From: an uncultured Nesterenkonia sp.
GTDB taxonomy: Bacteria > Actinomycetota > Actinomycetes > Actinomycetales > Micrococcaceae
Assembly: GCA_946221825.1 (NCBI GenBank)
Contig: CAMINA010000043.1
Location: 1 to 9,094, forward strand
Length of the DNA stretch: 9,094 bases
Reading direction: 5' to 3'
The notes beneath the pieces were generated by a model, which saw only the letters and a list, made by a program, of their open reading frames with translations, ran no database searches and was not told where the DNA came from. This document shows, piece after piece, positions 1 to 7,720 of the stretch (position 1 is its first letter; each line of letters begins with the position of its first letter). The position numbers were made by a program, and so were the translations under genes.

Positions 1-2276
1 CCGACGACGGCGGCCTCCCACACCTCCTCCTTCACCTGGGCACTCGGCCGGGCAGCCAGCGCCTCCACCCGGGCCAGGTGCCCGTTGGCAGTGGCGTCCT
101 GCGCTGCGGCCTCAGCGATCAGCTCCTCGGCTCCGTCGATGCCGTGCGAGGCCAGGGCGGTCAGCAGCTCCCAGCGCAGATCCGTATCCGCCTCAGCCCC
201 GCTGAGCGTGCGCCCTGCGATCACTGCTTCACCGGAGGCGAGGTCCTGGAGGAACTGGACCTGCTCACCCTCGGCATGGACCATCAGTGCCTTGAGGTAC
301 TGCAGCTGGCGGTCCGATTCCGGCTCGGCGGTCTCCAGCAGCTCCTTCAGGGCCGCGGAGAGCCGACGGCGGACCTGCTGGGTCTTCTCCGGGTGGACGT
401 AGAGGCCCACCGCGGTCTCGGACTGGCGCAGCAGCGTGCGGATCACGGAGGAGTCGGTCTCCGCGTGCAGGTGCCTGATCAGCAGCTCCACGAACTCGCT
501 GGCCGGCATGACGCCGTCGCGGACCGCCTCCCAGAAGGAGGTCCACAGCAGCGTCCGGGGCAGCGAGTCGGCGATCTCGCTGAGTCGCGCCGCCGCTGCC
601 GCGGCCGACTGCTCATCCAGACGGATCCGGCAGTAGCCGAGGTCGCCGTCATTGGGCAGGATCAGCTCACCGCGGTGAGATCCCACCAGCGCGGTCACCT
701 CGGTGAGCTCCCCGTCCACATCGAGCTCGGCATAGCCGGTGCGCACCAGTCGGCCGTGTTCACCGGTTGCGTAGATCCCGACGCCGACCCGGTGCGGACG
801 CAGCAGGCCGTCGGCGTCGTCGGGGAGCTGGCGCAGCCGCAGCGAGGTGATGAGCCCGGCGTCGTCGGTCTCCACCTCGGTGACCAGGGTGTTCACGCCC
901 GAGGACTGCAGCCAGGCCTGGGTCCAGGTCTCCAGATCGCGGCCCGAGGCCGCGGTGAGGTGGCGCATCAGATCCGGCAGCTCCGTGTTGGACCAGGCGA
1001 ACTCCTCGAAGTAGCTGCGGACTCCCGCCATGAAGTTCTCCTGGCCCACCCAGGCCACCAGCTGGCGCAGCACAGAGGCTCCCTTGGCGTAGGTGATGCC
1101 GTCGAAATTGACCGCCACGTCGTCGAGGTCGCGGATCTCAGCCATGACCGGGTGGGTGGAGGAGAGCTGATCCTGCTTATAGGCCCAGTTCTTCTCCAGG
1201 GCGGCGAAGGCGTTCCACGCCTCGGTGAAGTCCTCGGTCCCCTCGGCCGCTGCCAGGGTGGAGGTGAACTCGGCGAAGGATTCGTTGAGCCACAGGTCGT
1301 TCCACCAGCGCATGGTCACCAGGTCGCCGAACCACATGTGGGCCAGCTCGTGAAGGATGGTGATTGCCCGGGCATGGACCATGGCCTGCGGGACCGCCGA
1401 GCGGAAGACGTAGTTCTCCAGGAAGGTGACCGCGCCGGCGTTCTCCATGGCACCGGCGTTGAAGTCCGGGACGAAGATCTGGTCGTACTTCTCGAAGGGG
1501 TACGGGACGCCGAACTGCTTCTCATAGAAGGCGAAGCCCTCGCGGGTGACCTTCAGGATGTCCTCGGCGTCGAGGTGTTCGGCCAGCGAGGCTCGGGCGT
1601 AGACGCCCAACGGGATCTGGCGGCCCTCCGAGTTGGTCAGCGTGGATTCCGTGCCCCGGTAGGGTCCGGCGATGATCGCGGTGACGTAGCTGGAGAGCAC
1701 CGGGGTGGGGGAGAAGTCCCAGCGGGAGAGCCCCTCGCCCGCGGGGGTGGGGGCCGGCGTCGGGGAGTTGGAGATGACCCGCCAATGCTCCGGTGCGGTG
1801 ACCGAGAAGCGGAACGGGGCCTTCAGATCGGGCTGTTCGAACACGGCGAAGACCCGGCGGGAGTCCGGCACCTCGAACTGGCTGTAGAGGTAGACCTCGC
1901 CGTCCACCGGATCGGTGAAGCGATGCAGCCCCTCACCGGTGGAGGAGTAGAGGGCATCGCCCTCGACGGTCAGGGTGTTCTGCTCCTGCAGATGCGGCAG
2001 CTGCAGCCGTGCGCCGTCGTAGAGGTCGTCCGGGGTGAGGTCTTCGCCGTTGAGCGTGACCCGGTGCAGCGTCTGGGCGATGAAGTCCACCCAGGTGCCG
2101 GCGGCCAGGGCCACGGCGTCGCCCTCGGCCCCGAACCGGATGGTGGTCCGGGAGCCGAAAGTGGTGGCGCCCTCCTCCTGGCGGCTCAGGTCGAGGACGA
2201 CGTCGTAGTCGTGGACGGTGATGAAGGATGCCCGTTCCTGGGCCTCGTCACGGCGGATGTTCTCAGCTGCGCTCAT
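1..2276 (-). CDS. pepN: Aminopeptidase N (M1 family zinc metallopeptidase), 3' end cut by window
   Basis: A cytoplasmic zinc exopeptidase that removes N-terminal residues from peptides, recognised by translating the minus strand from the ATG at 2276-2274; the frame stays open for 758 codons to the window edge. Hallmarks seen: the substrate-anchoring GAMEN motif at residues 275-279, the zinc/catalytic HELAH (HEXXH) at 309-313, the third zinc ligand E332 in NESFAEF (18 residues after HEXXH), and the catalytic-type tyrosine Y396 in ITYAKG. The order is an N-terminal beta domain (about 1-190), the catalytic domain (about 195-440), then an ERAP1-like helical C-terminal region from about 525. Actinobacterial PepN is usually about 850 residues, so roughly 100 C-terminal residues lie outside. 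The start is supported by AGGA seven bases upstream. It follows the siderophore synthetase by 32 bases on the same strand. The family call is very secure; any link to siderophore biology is only positional. Confidence 0.96.
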   Translation of the reverse strand, partial: MSAAENIRRDEAQERASFITVHDYDVVLDLSRQEEGATTFGSRTTIRFGAEGDAVALAAGTWVDFIAQTLHRVTLNGEDLTPDDLYDGARLQLPHLQEQNTLTVEGDALYSSTGEGLHRFTDPVDGEVYLYSQFEVPDSRRVFAVFEQPDLKAPFRFSVTAPEHWRVISNSPTPAPTPAGEGLSRWDFSPTPVLSSYVTAIIAGPYRGTESTLTNSEGRQIPLGVYARASLAEHLDAEDILKVTREGFAFYEKQFGVPYPFEKYDQIFVPDFNAGAMENAGAVTFLENYVFRSAVPQAMVHARAITILHELAHMWFGDLVTMRWWNDLWLNESFAEFTSTLAAAEGTEDFTEAWNAFAALEKNWAYKQDQLSSTHPVMAEIRDLDDVAVNFDGITYAKGASVLRQLVAWVGQENFMAGVRSYFEEFAWSNTELPDLMRHLTAASGRDLETWTQAWLQSSGVNTLVTEVETDDAGLITSLRLRQLPDDADGLLRPHRVGVGIYATGEHGRLVRTGYAELDVDGELTEVTALVGSHRGELILPNDGDLGYCRIRLDEQSAAAAAARLSEIADSLPRTLLWTSFWEAVRDGVMPASEFVELLIRHLHAETDSSVIRTLLRQSETAVGLYVHPEKTQQVRRRLSAALKELLETAEPESDRQLQYLKALMVHAEGEQVQFLQDLASGEAVIAGRTLSGAEADTDLRWELLTALASHGIDGAEELIAEAAAQDATANGHLARVEALAARPSAQVKEEVWEAAVV

Positions 2277-2283
2277 GACTTCA

Positions 2284-2287
2284 TCCT
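2284..2287 (-). promoter_or_regulatory. Ribosome binding site of pepN
   Basis: AGGA on the minus strand, seven bases before the ATG at 2276. It lies in the 32-base gap after the desCD stop and supports the chosen pepN start. No separate promoter is evident in that gap. Confidence 0.6.
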
Positions 2288-2308
2288 ATGACCGTGAGAG
2301 GTGGAAGC

Positions 2309-4723
2309 TCACGAGTCCGCCACAGGGTTCTCCAGATCTCCCACGTAGAGCAGCGAGCCGGCTGTGTCCTCCAGCGACACCATCTCCAGAGTGTTCCGCA
2401 GCTGCAGCCGGTTGTGACAGGACTGCTCGAAGCTCTGTGGCTCCCGCAGGCGCAGCCGGCGGGCACGGTGCAAGCCTTCGGGAAGCTCAAGCTCCTCATA
2501 CGCGCGGATCTGCTGGGACACCACGGCCCAGAACCGGTCCTCGGGCAGGATCCCGTCACGGTGCAGGATGGAGGCCAGGTGCCGGAAGAAGCCGACGAAG
2601 ACATCGGTGTAGACCGACTGGTTCGGGTCCGCCTGCTCCACGATCCGCCCGATGTTCTGCAGGCTCTGTGGCAGCACGGAGCCGTCGAACACGGCGATCT
2701 CCTCACCCAGGTCCTTCATGAAGGCGCCGGTGATCCGTCCCTGACGCACCCGCAGGATGATGTTCTCCCCGTGCGGCATGAAGGCCAGCTGGTGGACCTC
2801 CAGGCAGTGGATCAGCGGGACCAGATAGGCCCGCAGGTACTCCGCCAGCCAGGTCTCGGCATCCACCTCGGAGGCCCGGATCAGTTCCGCGGCCACGGAC
2901 CCGCCCCTGTGGTCCAGATGCAGCAGCGCGGCCATGGTCATGGCGCGCTCGCCCTCGGCCAGCCGCGGCAGCGGGCTCTCGCGCCACAGCGCTGAGAGCA
3001 TCTTCTGCTGATCCGAGCGCACCTCGGTCCGGTGGTAGGAATCCCCGGTGTACCCGACGGCGGCGTGCTCACGCAGCACATCGAAGCCCAGCCCGCGCAG
3101 CACCTCATCGCCGCGCACCGTCTGAGCCACCCAGTCGCTGATCACCGGGGCGTGCTCCATGAACGCCGGTGACTGACCGCGCAGGAAGCCCATGTTCTGG
3201 ATGGACAGTGCGGTCTTCACATAGGAGGCCTCGGGACGGATCCGGTTGAAGGTGGTCCGGATGGACTGCTGCGGCTGGTACTCGTCCCCGGCCTCGCCCA
3301 GGGCGATCAGGTCCCCGCGCGCAAGCTCCGGGGCGAAGCTCACTGCGATCCGATGCTGGAACTGCCACGGATGCACCGGCATCAGCAGATAGTCCTCCGG
3401 GTCCGCTCCGGCCTGTCGGATCCGCTCATGCAGCAGCTCCAGGGTCCCGACGCCGAGCTCCTGCTCCCAGTGCGCGGCCGCATCCACGCCCTCGCCCAGG
3501 TGCAGCTGGGCGCCGCTGCGGTGCGCGGCCAGCCAGACATAACGGATGCTGCGGCCTGCCTCCGGGGCGTAGCGCAGGTACTCATCCAGCCCGAATCCGA
3601 TCCGCCCATTGGTGGCCACGAAGCAGGGGTGCCCCTCGGTCATCGCGGCCTCGGTGCGTTGGAAGTCCTCCGCAGCCCCCGCGGAGAGCCCGGCGGCGAG
3701 CTGGTCTGCCCGCGGCCCGCCGCGGTGCTGCTTATAGGCGGCACTGGCCAGAGTGGAGGCCAGCTCCTCCAGGTAGGTGCCCAGCAGCCGGTCCGGGACG
3801 CCGAGCGCCTCCTGCAGTTCGATGACCAGCTCCTGCAGGTCCAGCTGGGCGGACAACCCCTGGGCGTCGGTGCGGCTCAGCGTGGATTCCTCCACCGCCC
3901 AGTGCCGCAGCGCTCCGCGGACCGCACGGAAGCGGTAGACGCTGCCGGCGGGGACGCGCAGCACCCAGCCGCCGTCCTCCTGCTGCTCCGGGCTGATGAG
4001 CCGCTCATGGGAGAACTCGGCCAGCGCTTTGGCCACCAGATGCCTCTGGGCGGGTTGCATATGCTCCGGGCGCAGATGAGGTACCGGCCCAGAGATCGCC
4101 TGAGCTGAGGCTGCCGGCCGTGTCAGATCCAGCAGGCTCAGCAGCGCCCGCTTGCCCGGCAGATCCACCTCGCGCAGCACCTCGAAGCCGACTTCCGCGT
4201 TCTTCGCGTGGACCGCCGTATTGCTCACGTCGGGCTCCACCACGATCCTGCGAGCGCCGCGCTCCATACAGGTCCCGACGGCGGCGCGCATCAGGGCGCT
4301 GGTCAGGCCGGGGCGGCGCAGCTGCGGATCGGCCGGGGCGGGTGCGGCGAGCAGATGCATGCCGCGGTCGCCGGGTTCGGCGTCGAAGACTTCGCTCAGC
4401 AGCACCTGGGAGGGGTCGTAGGTCTCCACATAGCCCACCGACCGGCCGTCCTGGTCCTCAATCATCCAGCCGTCCTCGGTGGAGGCGCCGATCACCGCCT
4501 CCACGTACTCCTCGGTCTGCTCCGGGGTGTGATGGCCCATCTGCCAATAGGCGGCCTGCGGGTGGGTCAGCCACCGGTGCAGCAGCGGGGCGTCCTGGGC
4601 CGTCAGCGGGCGGGTGCTCAGCTGCGGTGAGTCCGCCGGCGTCGGACTCTGATCTGCCGCGCCGGCCGTGCCGGAACCGGCGGCGCTCGCCGTCGTCGTG
4701 GTCTCGCTCATCGTGTGGCTCAT
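2309..4723 (-). CDS. desD: Fused hydroxamate acyltransferase (DesC-like GNAT) and NIS siderophore synthetase (DesD-like, IucA/IucC family); DfoC-type bifunctional protein
   Basis: An 804-residue protein predicted to carry out the last two steps of desferrioxamine-type assembly: acylation of N-hydroxycadaverine, then ATP-dependent amide formation and oligomerisation or macrocyclisation. Residues 1-37 are a low-complexity Thr/Ala/Ser/Pro tail. About 38-205 is a siderophore-type GNAT domain (GMHLLAAP near 121-128; VVEPDVSNTAVHAKNAEVGF at 161-180). About 225-640 is the IucA/IucC domain, with the nucleotide-binding stretch EGHPCF..TNGRIGFG at 363-378, HPWQ at 451-454, SIRTTF at 487-492 and KTALSIQNMGF at 503-513. 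The C-terminal FhuF-like part carries PHGEN at 650-654 and KDLGEE at 670-675. Streptomyces encodes DesC and DesD separately; Erwinia DfoC is known as a fusion, so the arrangement matches dfoC. The start ATG overlaps the desB stop (ATGA) and has AGGAG eight bases upstream; another in-frame ATG lies four codons in. The family is secure. The exact product (desferrioxamine B, E, G or another bis/tris-hydroxamate) cannot be read from sequence. Confidence 0.93.
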   Translation of the reverse strand: MSHTMSETTTTASAAGSGTAGAADQSPTPADSPQLSTRPLTAQDAPLLHRWLTHPQAAYWQMGHHTPEQTEEYVEAVIGASTEDGWMIEDQDGRSVGYVETYDPSQVLLSEVFDAEPGDRGMHLLAAPAPADPQLRRPGLTSALMRAAVGTCMERGARRIVVEPDVSNTAVHAKNAEVGFEVLREVDLPGKRALLSLLDLTRPAASAQAISGPVPHLRPEHMQPAQRHLVAKALAEFSHERLISPEQQEDGGWVLRVPAGSVYRFRAVRGALRHWAVEESTLSRTDAQGLSAQLDLQELVIELQEALGVPDRLLGTYLEELASTLASAAYKQHRGGPRADQLAAGLSAGAAEDFQRTEAAMTEGHPCFVATNGRIGFGLDEYLRYAPEAGRSIRYVWLAAHRSGAQLHLGEGVDAAAHWEQELGVGTLELLHERIRQAGADPEDYLLMPVHPWQFQHRIAVSFAPELARGDLIALGEAGDEYQPQQSIRTTFNRIRPEASYVKTALSIQNMGFLRGQSPAFMEHAPVISDWVAQTVRGDEVLRGLGFDVLREHAAVGYTGDSYHRTEVRSDQQKMLSALWRESPLPRLAEGERAMTMAALLHLDHRGGSVAAELIRASEVDAETWLAEYLRAYLVPLIHCLEVHQLAFMPHGENIILRVRQGRITGAFMKDLGEEIAVFDGSVLPQSLQNIGRIVEQADPNQSVYTDVFVGFFRHLASILHRDGILPEDRFWAVVSQQIRAYEELELPEGLHRARRLRLREPQSFEQSCHNRLQLRNTLEMVSLEDTAGSLLYVGDLENPVADS

Positions 4724-6075
4724 GCTCGGGTCTCCTGGGTCTGTTCTGCGGGGCCGAAGTCCTGGAAAGCGATCCGCCGCTCCAGCGGGTAGACCTCTCG
4801 GCCGGTGAGGCTGGCGAGGATGCGGGCGCTGCGGTAGGCGCCCATCCCCAGGTCAGGGGCGGAGAGCCCGTGGGTGTGCTCCTCCCCGTTCTGCACGAAG
4901 ATCCGTCCGCGGGCACTCTCATCCCCGCCGGATCCCTCCAGCGCGTCGATCCGGTAGTCGCGGGTGACATCGAGCCGACCGTCGGGCATCCTGCGCAGCA
5001 GCTTCTCCACCGGGGCGAGGAAGTCCGGACGCCGGGGCCGATATCCGGTGGCGGCGACGATCTGACCGACCTGGCGCCGGCTACTCTGCCCGGTCTGGCT
5101 GTGGTGCAGGGACAGCTCCACGCCCTCGGGGACGGCCACAGCGGAGGTCACCTCGGCATCGGCCAGCAGAGCCGTGTCCATCGCTCGCACCGCCGAATGC
5201 CGGTACAGCGCCTCATAGATCCGGTCCACCAGGTCTGCGCTGATGCCCTTATAGAGGGTCTGCTGCTGGACCAGCAGCTCGTCTCGCTGGGGGACGGGCA
5301 GACCGTGGAAGTGGTCGGTGTACTCCGGAGAGGTCATCTCCAAGGTCAGCCGGGTGTCCTCCATGGGCTGGAACCGCGGGGAGCGGGTGATCCACTCCAC
5401 CCGGGCCCTGTGCTCAGGCTGGGACTCCAGCAGCTCCAGGTACACCTCGGCCGCCGACTGCCCGGAGCCGACCACCGCCACAGAGCGCTGCGACAGGGCC
5501 TGCTCGCGCTCATCCAGGAAGCGAGAGGTGTGGCGGATCCGTTCCGGGGCCTGATCAGCCAGCTCTCGCAGCGGGGCGGGCAGGTACGGTTCGGTTCCGA
5601 TGCCGAGCACCAGGCTGCGGGCCCAGTAGGTCTCGACGCCGGACCCCTCACGCAATGCGGTCACGGTGAAGAGGTCGGACTCGGCGTCGTAGTCCACCTG
5701 CTCCACCGTCCGGGCCCAGCGCAGCGAATCCAGCTGCCCGGCCGCCCACCGGTAGTACTGGTCGAACTCCGCGCGCAGGGCGTGGAAGTCCTCCCGGATG
5801 TAGAACGGATAGAGCCGGCCGACCTGTTTGAGCCAGTTCAGGAAGGAATACTTCGACGTCGGATCCGCCATGGTCACCAGGTCCGCCATGAAGGGGACCT
5901 GGATGGTCGCGGCGTCGAGCATCATGCCGTGGTGCCACCGGAACTCCTCTTCGGAGTCCAAGAACACGCAGTCCAGCTCCAGCGGCTCGGCCAGTGCGGC
6001 CAGGCCCAGGTTGAATGGGCCGATCCCGACGCCGACCAGGTCATGGATCTGCTCCTGTGCTGCAGCGGCGCTCAC
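4720..6075 (-). CDS. desB: FAD/NADPH-dependent lysine/cadaverine N-monooxygenase (IucD/DesB family)
   Basis: A 451-residue class B flavin monooxygenase of the siderophore N-hydroxylase family (IucD, PvdA, DesB, DfoA). In a des-type pathway it hydroxylates the terminal amine of cadaverine using O2 and NADPH. The FAD-binding glycine motif GVGIGPFNLG lies at residues 15-24, near the N-terminus. The NADPH-binding VVGSGQSAAE is at 201-210, the ATGYRP motif at 342-347, and the family C-terminal block NGEEHTHGLSAPDLGMGAYR at 396-415. Length is normal for the family. The start is a GTG at 6075-6073 whose bases overlap the desA stop (GTGA), with AGGGGG seven bases upstream. The substrate could be lysine rather than cadaverine on sequence alone; the adjacent decarboxylase and the DesD-type synthetase favour cadaverine. 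It is the middle gene of the three-gene operon. Confidence 0.94.
   Translation of the reverse strand: MSAAAAQEQIHDLVGVGIGPFNLGLAALAEPLELDCVFLDSEEEFRWHHGMMLDAATIQVPFMADLVTMADPTSKYSFLNWLKQVGRLYPFYIREDFHALRAEFDQYYRWAAGQLDSLRWARTVEQVDYDAESDLFTVTALREGSGVETYWARSLVLGIGTEPYLPAPLRELADQAPERIRHTSRFLDEREQALSQRSVAVVGSGQSAAEVYLELLESQPEHRARVEWITRSPRFQPMEDTRLTLEMTSPEYTDHFHGLPVPQRDELLVQQQTLYKGISADLVDRIYEALYRHSAVRAMDTALLADAEVTSAVAVPEGVELSLHHSQTGQSSRRQVGQIVAATGYRPRRPDFLAPVEKLLRRMPDGRLDVTRDYRIDALEGSGGDESARGRIFVQNGEEHTHGLSAPDLGMGAYRSARILASLTGREVYPLERRIAFQDFGPAEQTQETRA
4732..4736 (-). promoter_or_regulatory. Ribosome binding site of the desC-desD fusion gene
   Basis: AGGAG on the minus strand, eight bases upstream of the ATG at 4723-4721 and inside the last codons of desB. 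It decides in favour of this start over the in-frame ATG at 4711 four codons later. The ATGA overlap suggests translational coupling to desB. Confidence 0.7.
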
Positions 6076-7628
6076 AGGGCCACCCCCTGGAGACGGGCGT
6101 CTGCGCTGCCGGCGCCTGCTCCGGCGGCGGGGGTCTCGGCGTGAACTTCGCCGTGGAGCTCGGCATGGAGATCCTCGGCGCAGGCCGCCAGGTCTTCCAG
6201 AGCGTCGAGGACCTGGAGACAGCTGACATCCGGGTTCAGCAGTGTCAGTTTCAGCGCCGGGCGGGACTCGAGCACGGTCTTGGCCACCCAGACCCTGCCG
6301 GTGCGCTGCAGGGTGCTTCGGATCAGCGGCACCAGCGCATCGGCCTGTTCATCGGTGACTCCGGCAGGCTGCCAGCGGAACAGCACAGTGGAGAGATCGG
6401 TGGGGGAGAGCAGGTGCAGTGAGGGGTGCGCCTCCACGGCGGAGTGGACCTCCTCCGCCAGCTGCAGGACCTCGTCCACCGCATGTCCCAAGGCCTCTGC
6501 GCCGGCGCCGCGCAGTGTGGCGAAGAGCTTCAGCGCGTCGAATCGCCGGGTGGTCTGCAGGGACCGGTCGACCTGGTTGGGCTCCGGGGAGGAGGCCGGG
6601 TTCAGGTACTCCGCATTCCACTGGGCGTGGGCGAAGTGTTCCGGCTGGCGCAGCAGCAGCGCGGAGGCCGGCACAGGCTGGAAGAACATCTTATGGAAGT
6701 CCACTGTGAGGCTGTCGGCGCGCTCCACTCCGGCCAGGCGTCCGCGGTGGGCCTGGGAGACCAGCAGCCCGCCGCCGTAGGCGCCGTCCACGTGAAGCCA
6801 TGGCCGCTGGGCCATCTGAGCCTCGGCGGAGTCCACGGCATCGGCGATCTGCTCCAGCGGGTCGATGACCCCGCGATCGGTGGTCCCTGCGGTGGCCACC
6901 ACGGCCATCACAGTGCGGCCCTGGTATTGGAGGTCCTCCATGGCGGCCCGCAGAGCGGCGGGGCAGAGGCGGCCGGCGTCGTCGGTGTGGATGGAGACCA
7001 CGGCTGAGGAGGGCAGGCCCAGGATCATGGCCGATTTGGCTACGGAGAAGTGGCTCTCCGCGCTGGTCAGCACGGTCAGTCGGGGCAGCTGGCTGCTGCG
7101 GCTGTCCTCGGGGAGGCCGTCGAGGGCGCGCTCGCGGGCGAGCAGCAGCGCCTGGAGGTTGGACTGCGTGCCCCCTGAGGTGAACATGCCGTCGCCCTGG
7201 CCGTAGCCGGCCCGGCGGCAGGACCAGGCCAGCACCTGACGTTCGATGAAAGTGGCTGCGCGGGACTGATCGTAGGTGTCCACGGAGGTGTTCACCGCGG
7301 CCTGCACCGCCTCGGCGGTCACCGCAGTGACCTCCACGGGGCAGTTCAGGTGGGCCAGATAGCCGGGGGTGTGGAACCAGACGGCCTCCTGCATGAAGAG
7401 TCGGTCGATCTCCTCGACGGCGGCCTCGGGTCCGGCTGGGGGAGCATCCAGATCTATAGCGCCTATGGTGCTCGCCAGTTCCTCCGCAGAAGTGGTGGCG
7501 GCGGGCTGCCCGGTGTGGGTGAACCGGGACGCGACCCGGTCCGCGGCCTGCTCCAGCAGCGCTCGGTACTGGTCGGTGGAGGTGTCGGTGAGCAGCCTCA
7601 GCCGTTCACCCTGTTGGGTCTGTGTCAT
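6072..7628 (-). CDS. desA: PLP-dependent group II decarboxylase, probable lysine decarboxylase of siderophore biosynthesis (DesA/DfoJ-like)
   Basis: Predicted to decarboxylate L-lysine to cadaverine, the diamine backbone of desferrioxamines, in the cytoplasm. With the start at 7628 it has 518 residues and belongs to the aromatic-amino-acid/glutamate decarboxylase fold group. Visible motifs: TSGGTQSNL at about 150-158 (PLP phosphate binding), the PLP-stacking histidine region ESHFSVAKSA at about 191-200, HVDGAYGG at about 279-286 (Asp contacting the pyridine nitrogen), and VDFHKMF at about 309-315, whose lysine (about K313) forms the Schiff base. I chose the ATG at 7628-7626 because AAGGG ends five bases before it; a GTG two codons upstream (7634) would sit directly on that ribosome site. 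It is the first gene of the operon, and its stop overlaps the desB GTG. Substrate is inferred from context; ornithine or diaminobutyrate decarboxylases share these motifs. The last 20-25 residues are an Ala/Gly-rich tail. Confidence 0.92.
   Translation of the reverse strand: MTQTQQGERLRLLTDTSTDQYRALLEQAADRVASRFTHTGQPAATTSAEELASTIGAIDLDAPPAGPEAAVEEIDRLFMQEAVWFHTPGYLAHLNCPVEVTAVTAEAVQAAVNTSVDTYDQSRAATFIERQVLAWSCRRAGYGQGDGMFTSGGTQSNLQALLLARERALDGLPEDSRSSQLPRLTVLTSAESHFSVAKSAMILGLPSSAVVSIHTDDAGRLCPAALRAAMEDLQYQGRTVMAVVATAGTTDRGVIDPLEQIADAVDSAEAQMAQRPWLHVDGAYGGGLLVSQAHRGRLAGVERADSLTVDFHKMFFQPVPASALLLRQPEHFAHAQWNAEYLNPASSPEPNQVDRSLQTTRRFDALKLFATLRGAGAEALGHAVDEVLQLAEEVHSAVEAHPSLHLLSPTDLSTVLFRWQPAGVTDEQADALVPLIRSTLQRTGRVWVAKTVLESRPALKLTLLNPDVSCLQVLDALEDLAACAEDLHAELHGEVHAETPAAGAGAGSADARLQGVAL
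6083..6088 (-). promoter_or_regulatory. Ribosome binding site of desB
   Basis: AGGGGG on the minus strand, seven bases before the GTG start at 6075. It lies within the end of desA and supports the non-ATG start, which overlaps the desA TGA. Confidence 0.6.
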
Positions 7629-7720
7629 GACCACCCTTGTCTGTCGTCGTGCTCTGGTCGTTGGGGAGGTGACAGTGCGGTGCGTGCTCGGTGTGCGACG
7701 TGACCCTCAGCAAGGAATAG

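Larger units (their letters stand above)
2309..7628 (-). other. Desferrioxamine-type NIS siderophore biosynthesis operon (desA-desB-desCD)
   Basis: Three tightly packed minus-strand genes in pathway order: decarboxylase, N-hydroxylase, then fused acyltransferase-synthetase. Both junctions are 4-base overlaps (GTGA at 6072-6075, ATGA at 4720-4723), so the genes are almost certainly co-transcribed and translationally coupled. The gene set equals Streptomyces desABCD with C and D merged, and matches Erwinia dfoJ-dfoA-dfoC in order and domain content. The putative iron box upstream of desA fits iron-repressed expression. Transport and utilisation genes are not inside this window. Confidence 0.88.

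Noticed and set aside
78..2291. Plus-strand open frame of 737 codons opposite pepN
   Set aside because: It has no recognisable domain and a repetitive Gly/Leu/Gln/Val/Asp-rich translation typical of antisense frames in GC-rich DNA. The minus strand carries intact GAMEN and HELAH motifs of aminopeptidase N over the same bases.
2293..2313. Inverted repeat CGTGAG/CTCACG with a 9-base loop at the end of desCD, considered as a terminator
   Set aside because: The stem is only six base pairs, overlaps the desCD stop codon and has no following T run on the minus strand. It is too weak to call a terminator.
3353..4108. Plus-strand open frame of 251 codons within the synthetase gene
   Set aside because: It is a shadow frame of the desC-desD gene, with no start context or recognisable motif.
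4720..6075. Lysine N6-hydroxylase of an aerobactin- or arthrobactin-type (citrate) pathway
   Set aside because: Those pathways hydroxylate lysine itself and use synthetases that join it to citrate. The adjoining decarboxylase and the single GNAT-fused DesD-like synthetase fit the cadaverine-based desferrioxamine route better.
4120..6144. Plus-strand open frame of 674 codons opposite the synthetase N-terminus and desB
   Set aside because: Its start is an Arg/Ser/Pro-rich low-complexity stretch and the rest a Gly/Leu/Gln-rich shadow. The opposite strand encodes clear FAD and NADPH motifs of the N-hydroxylase.
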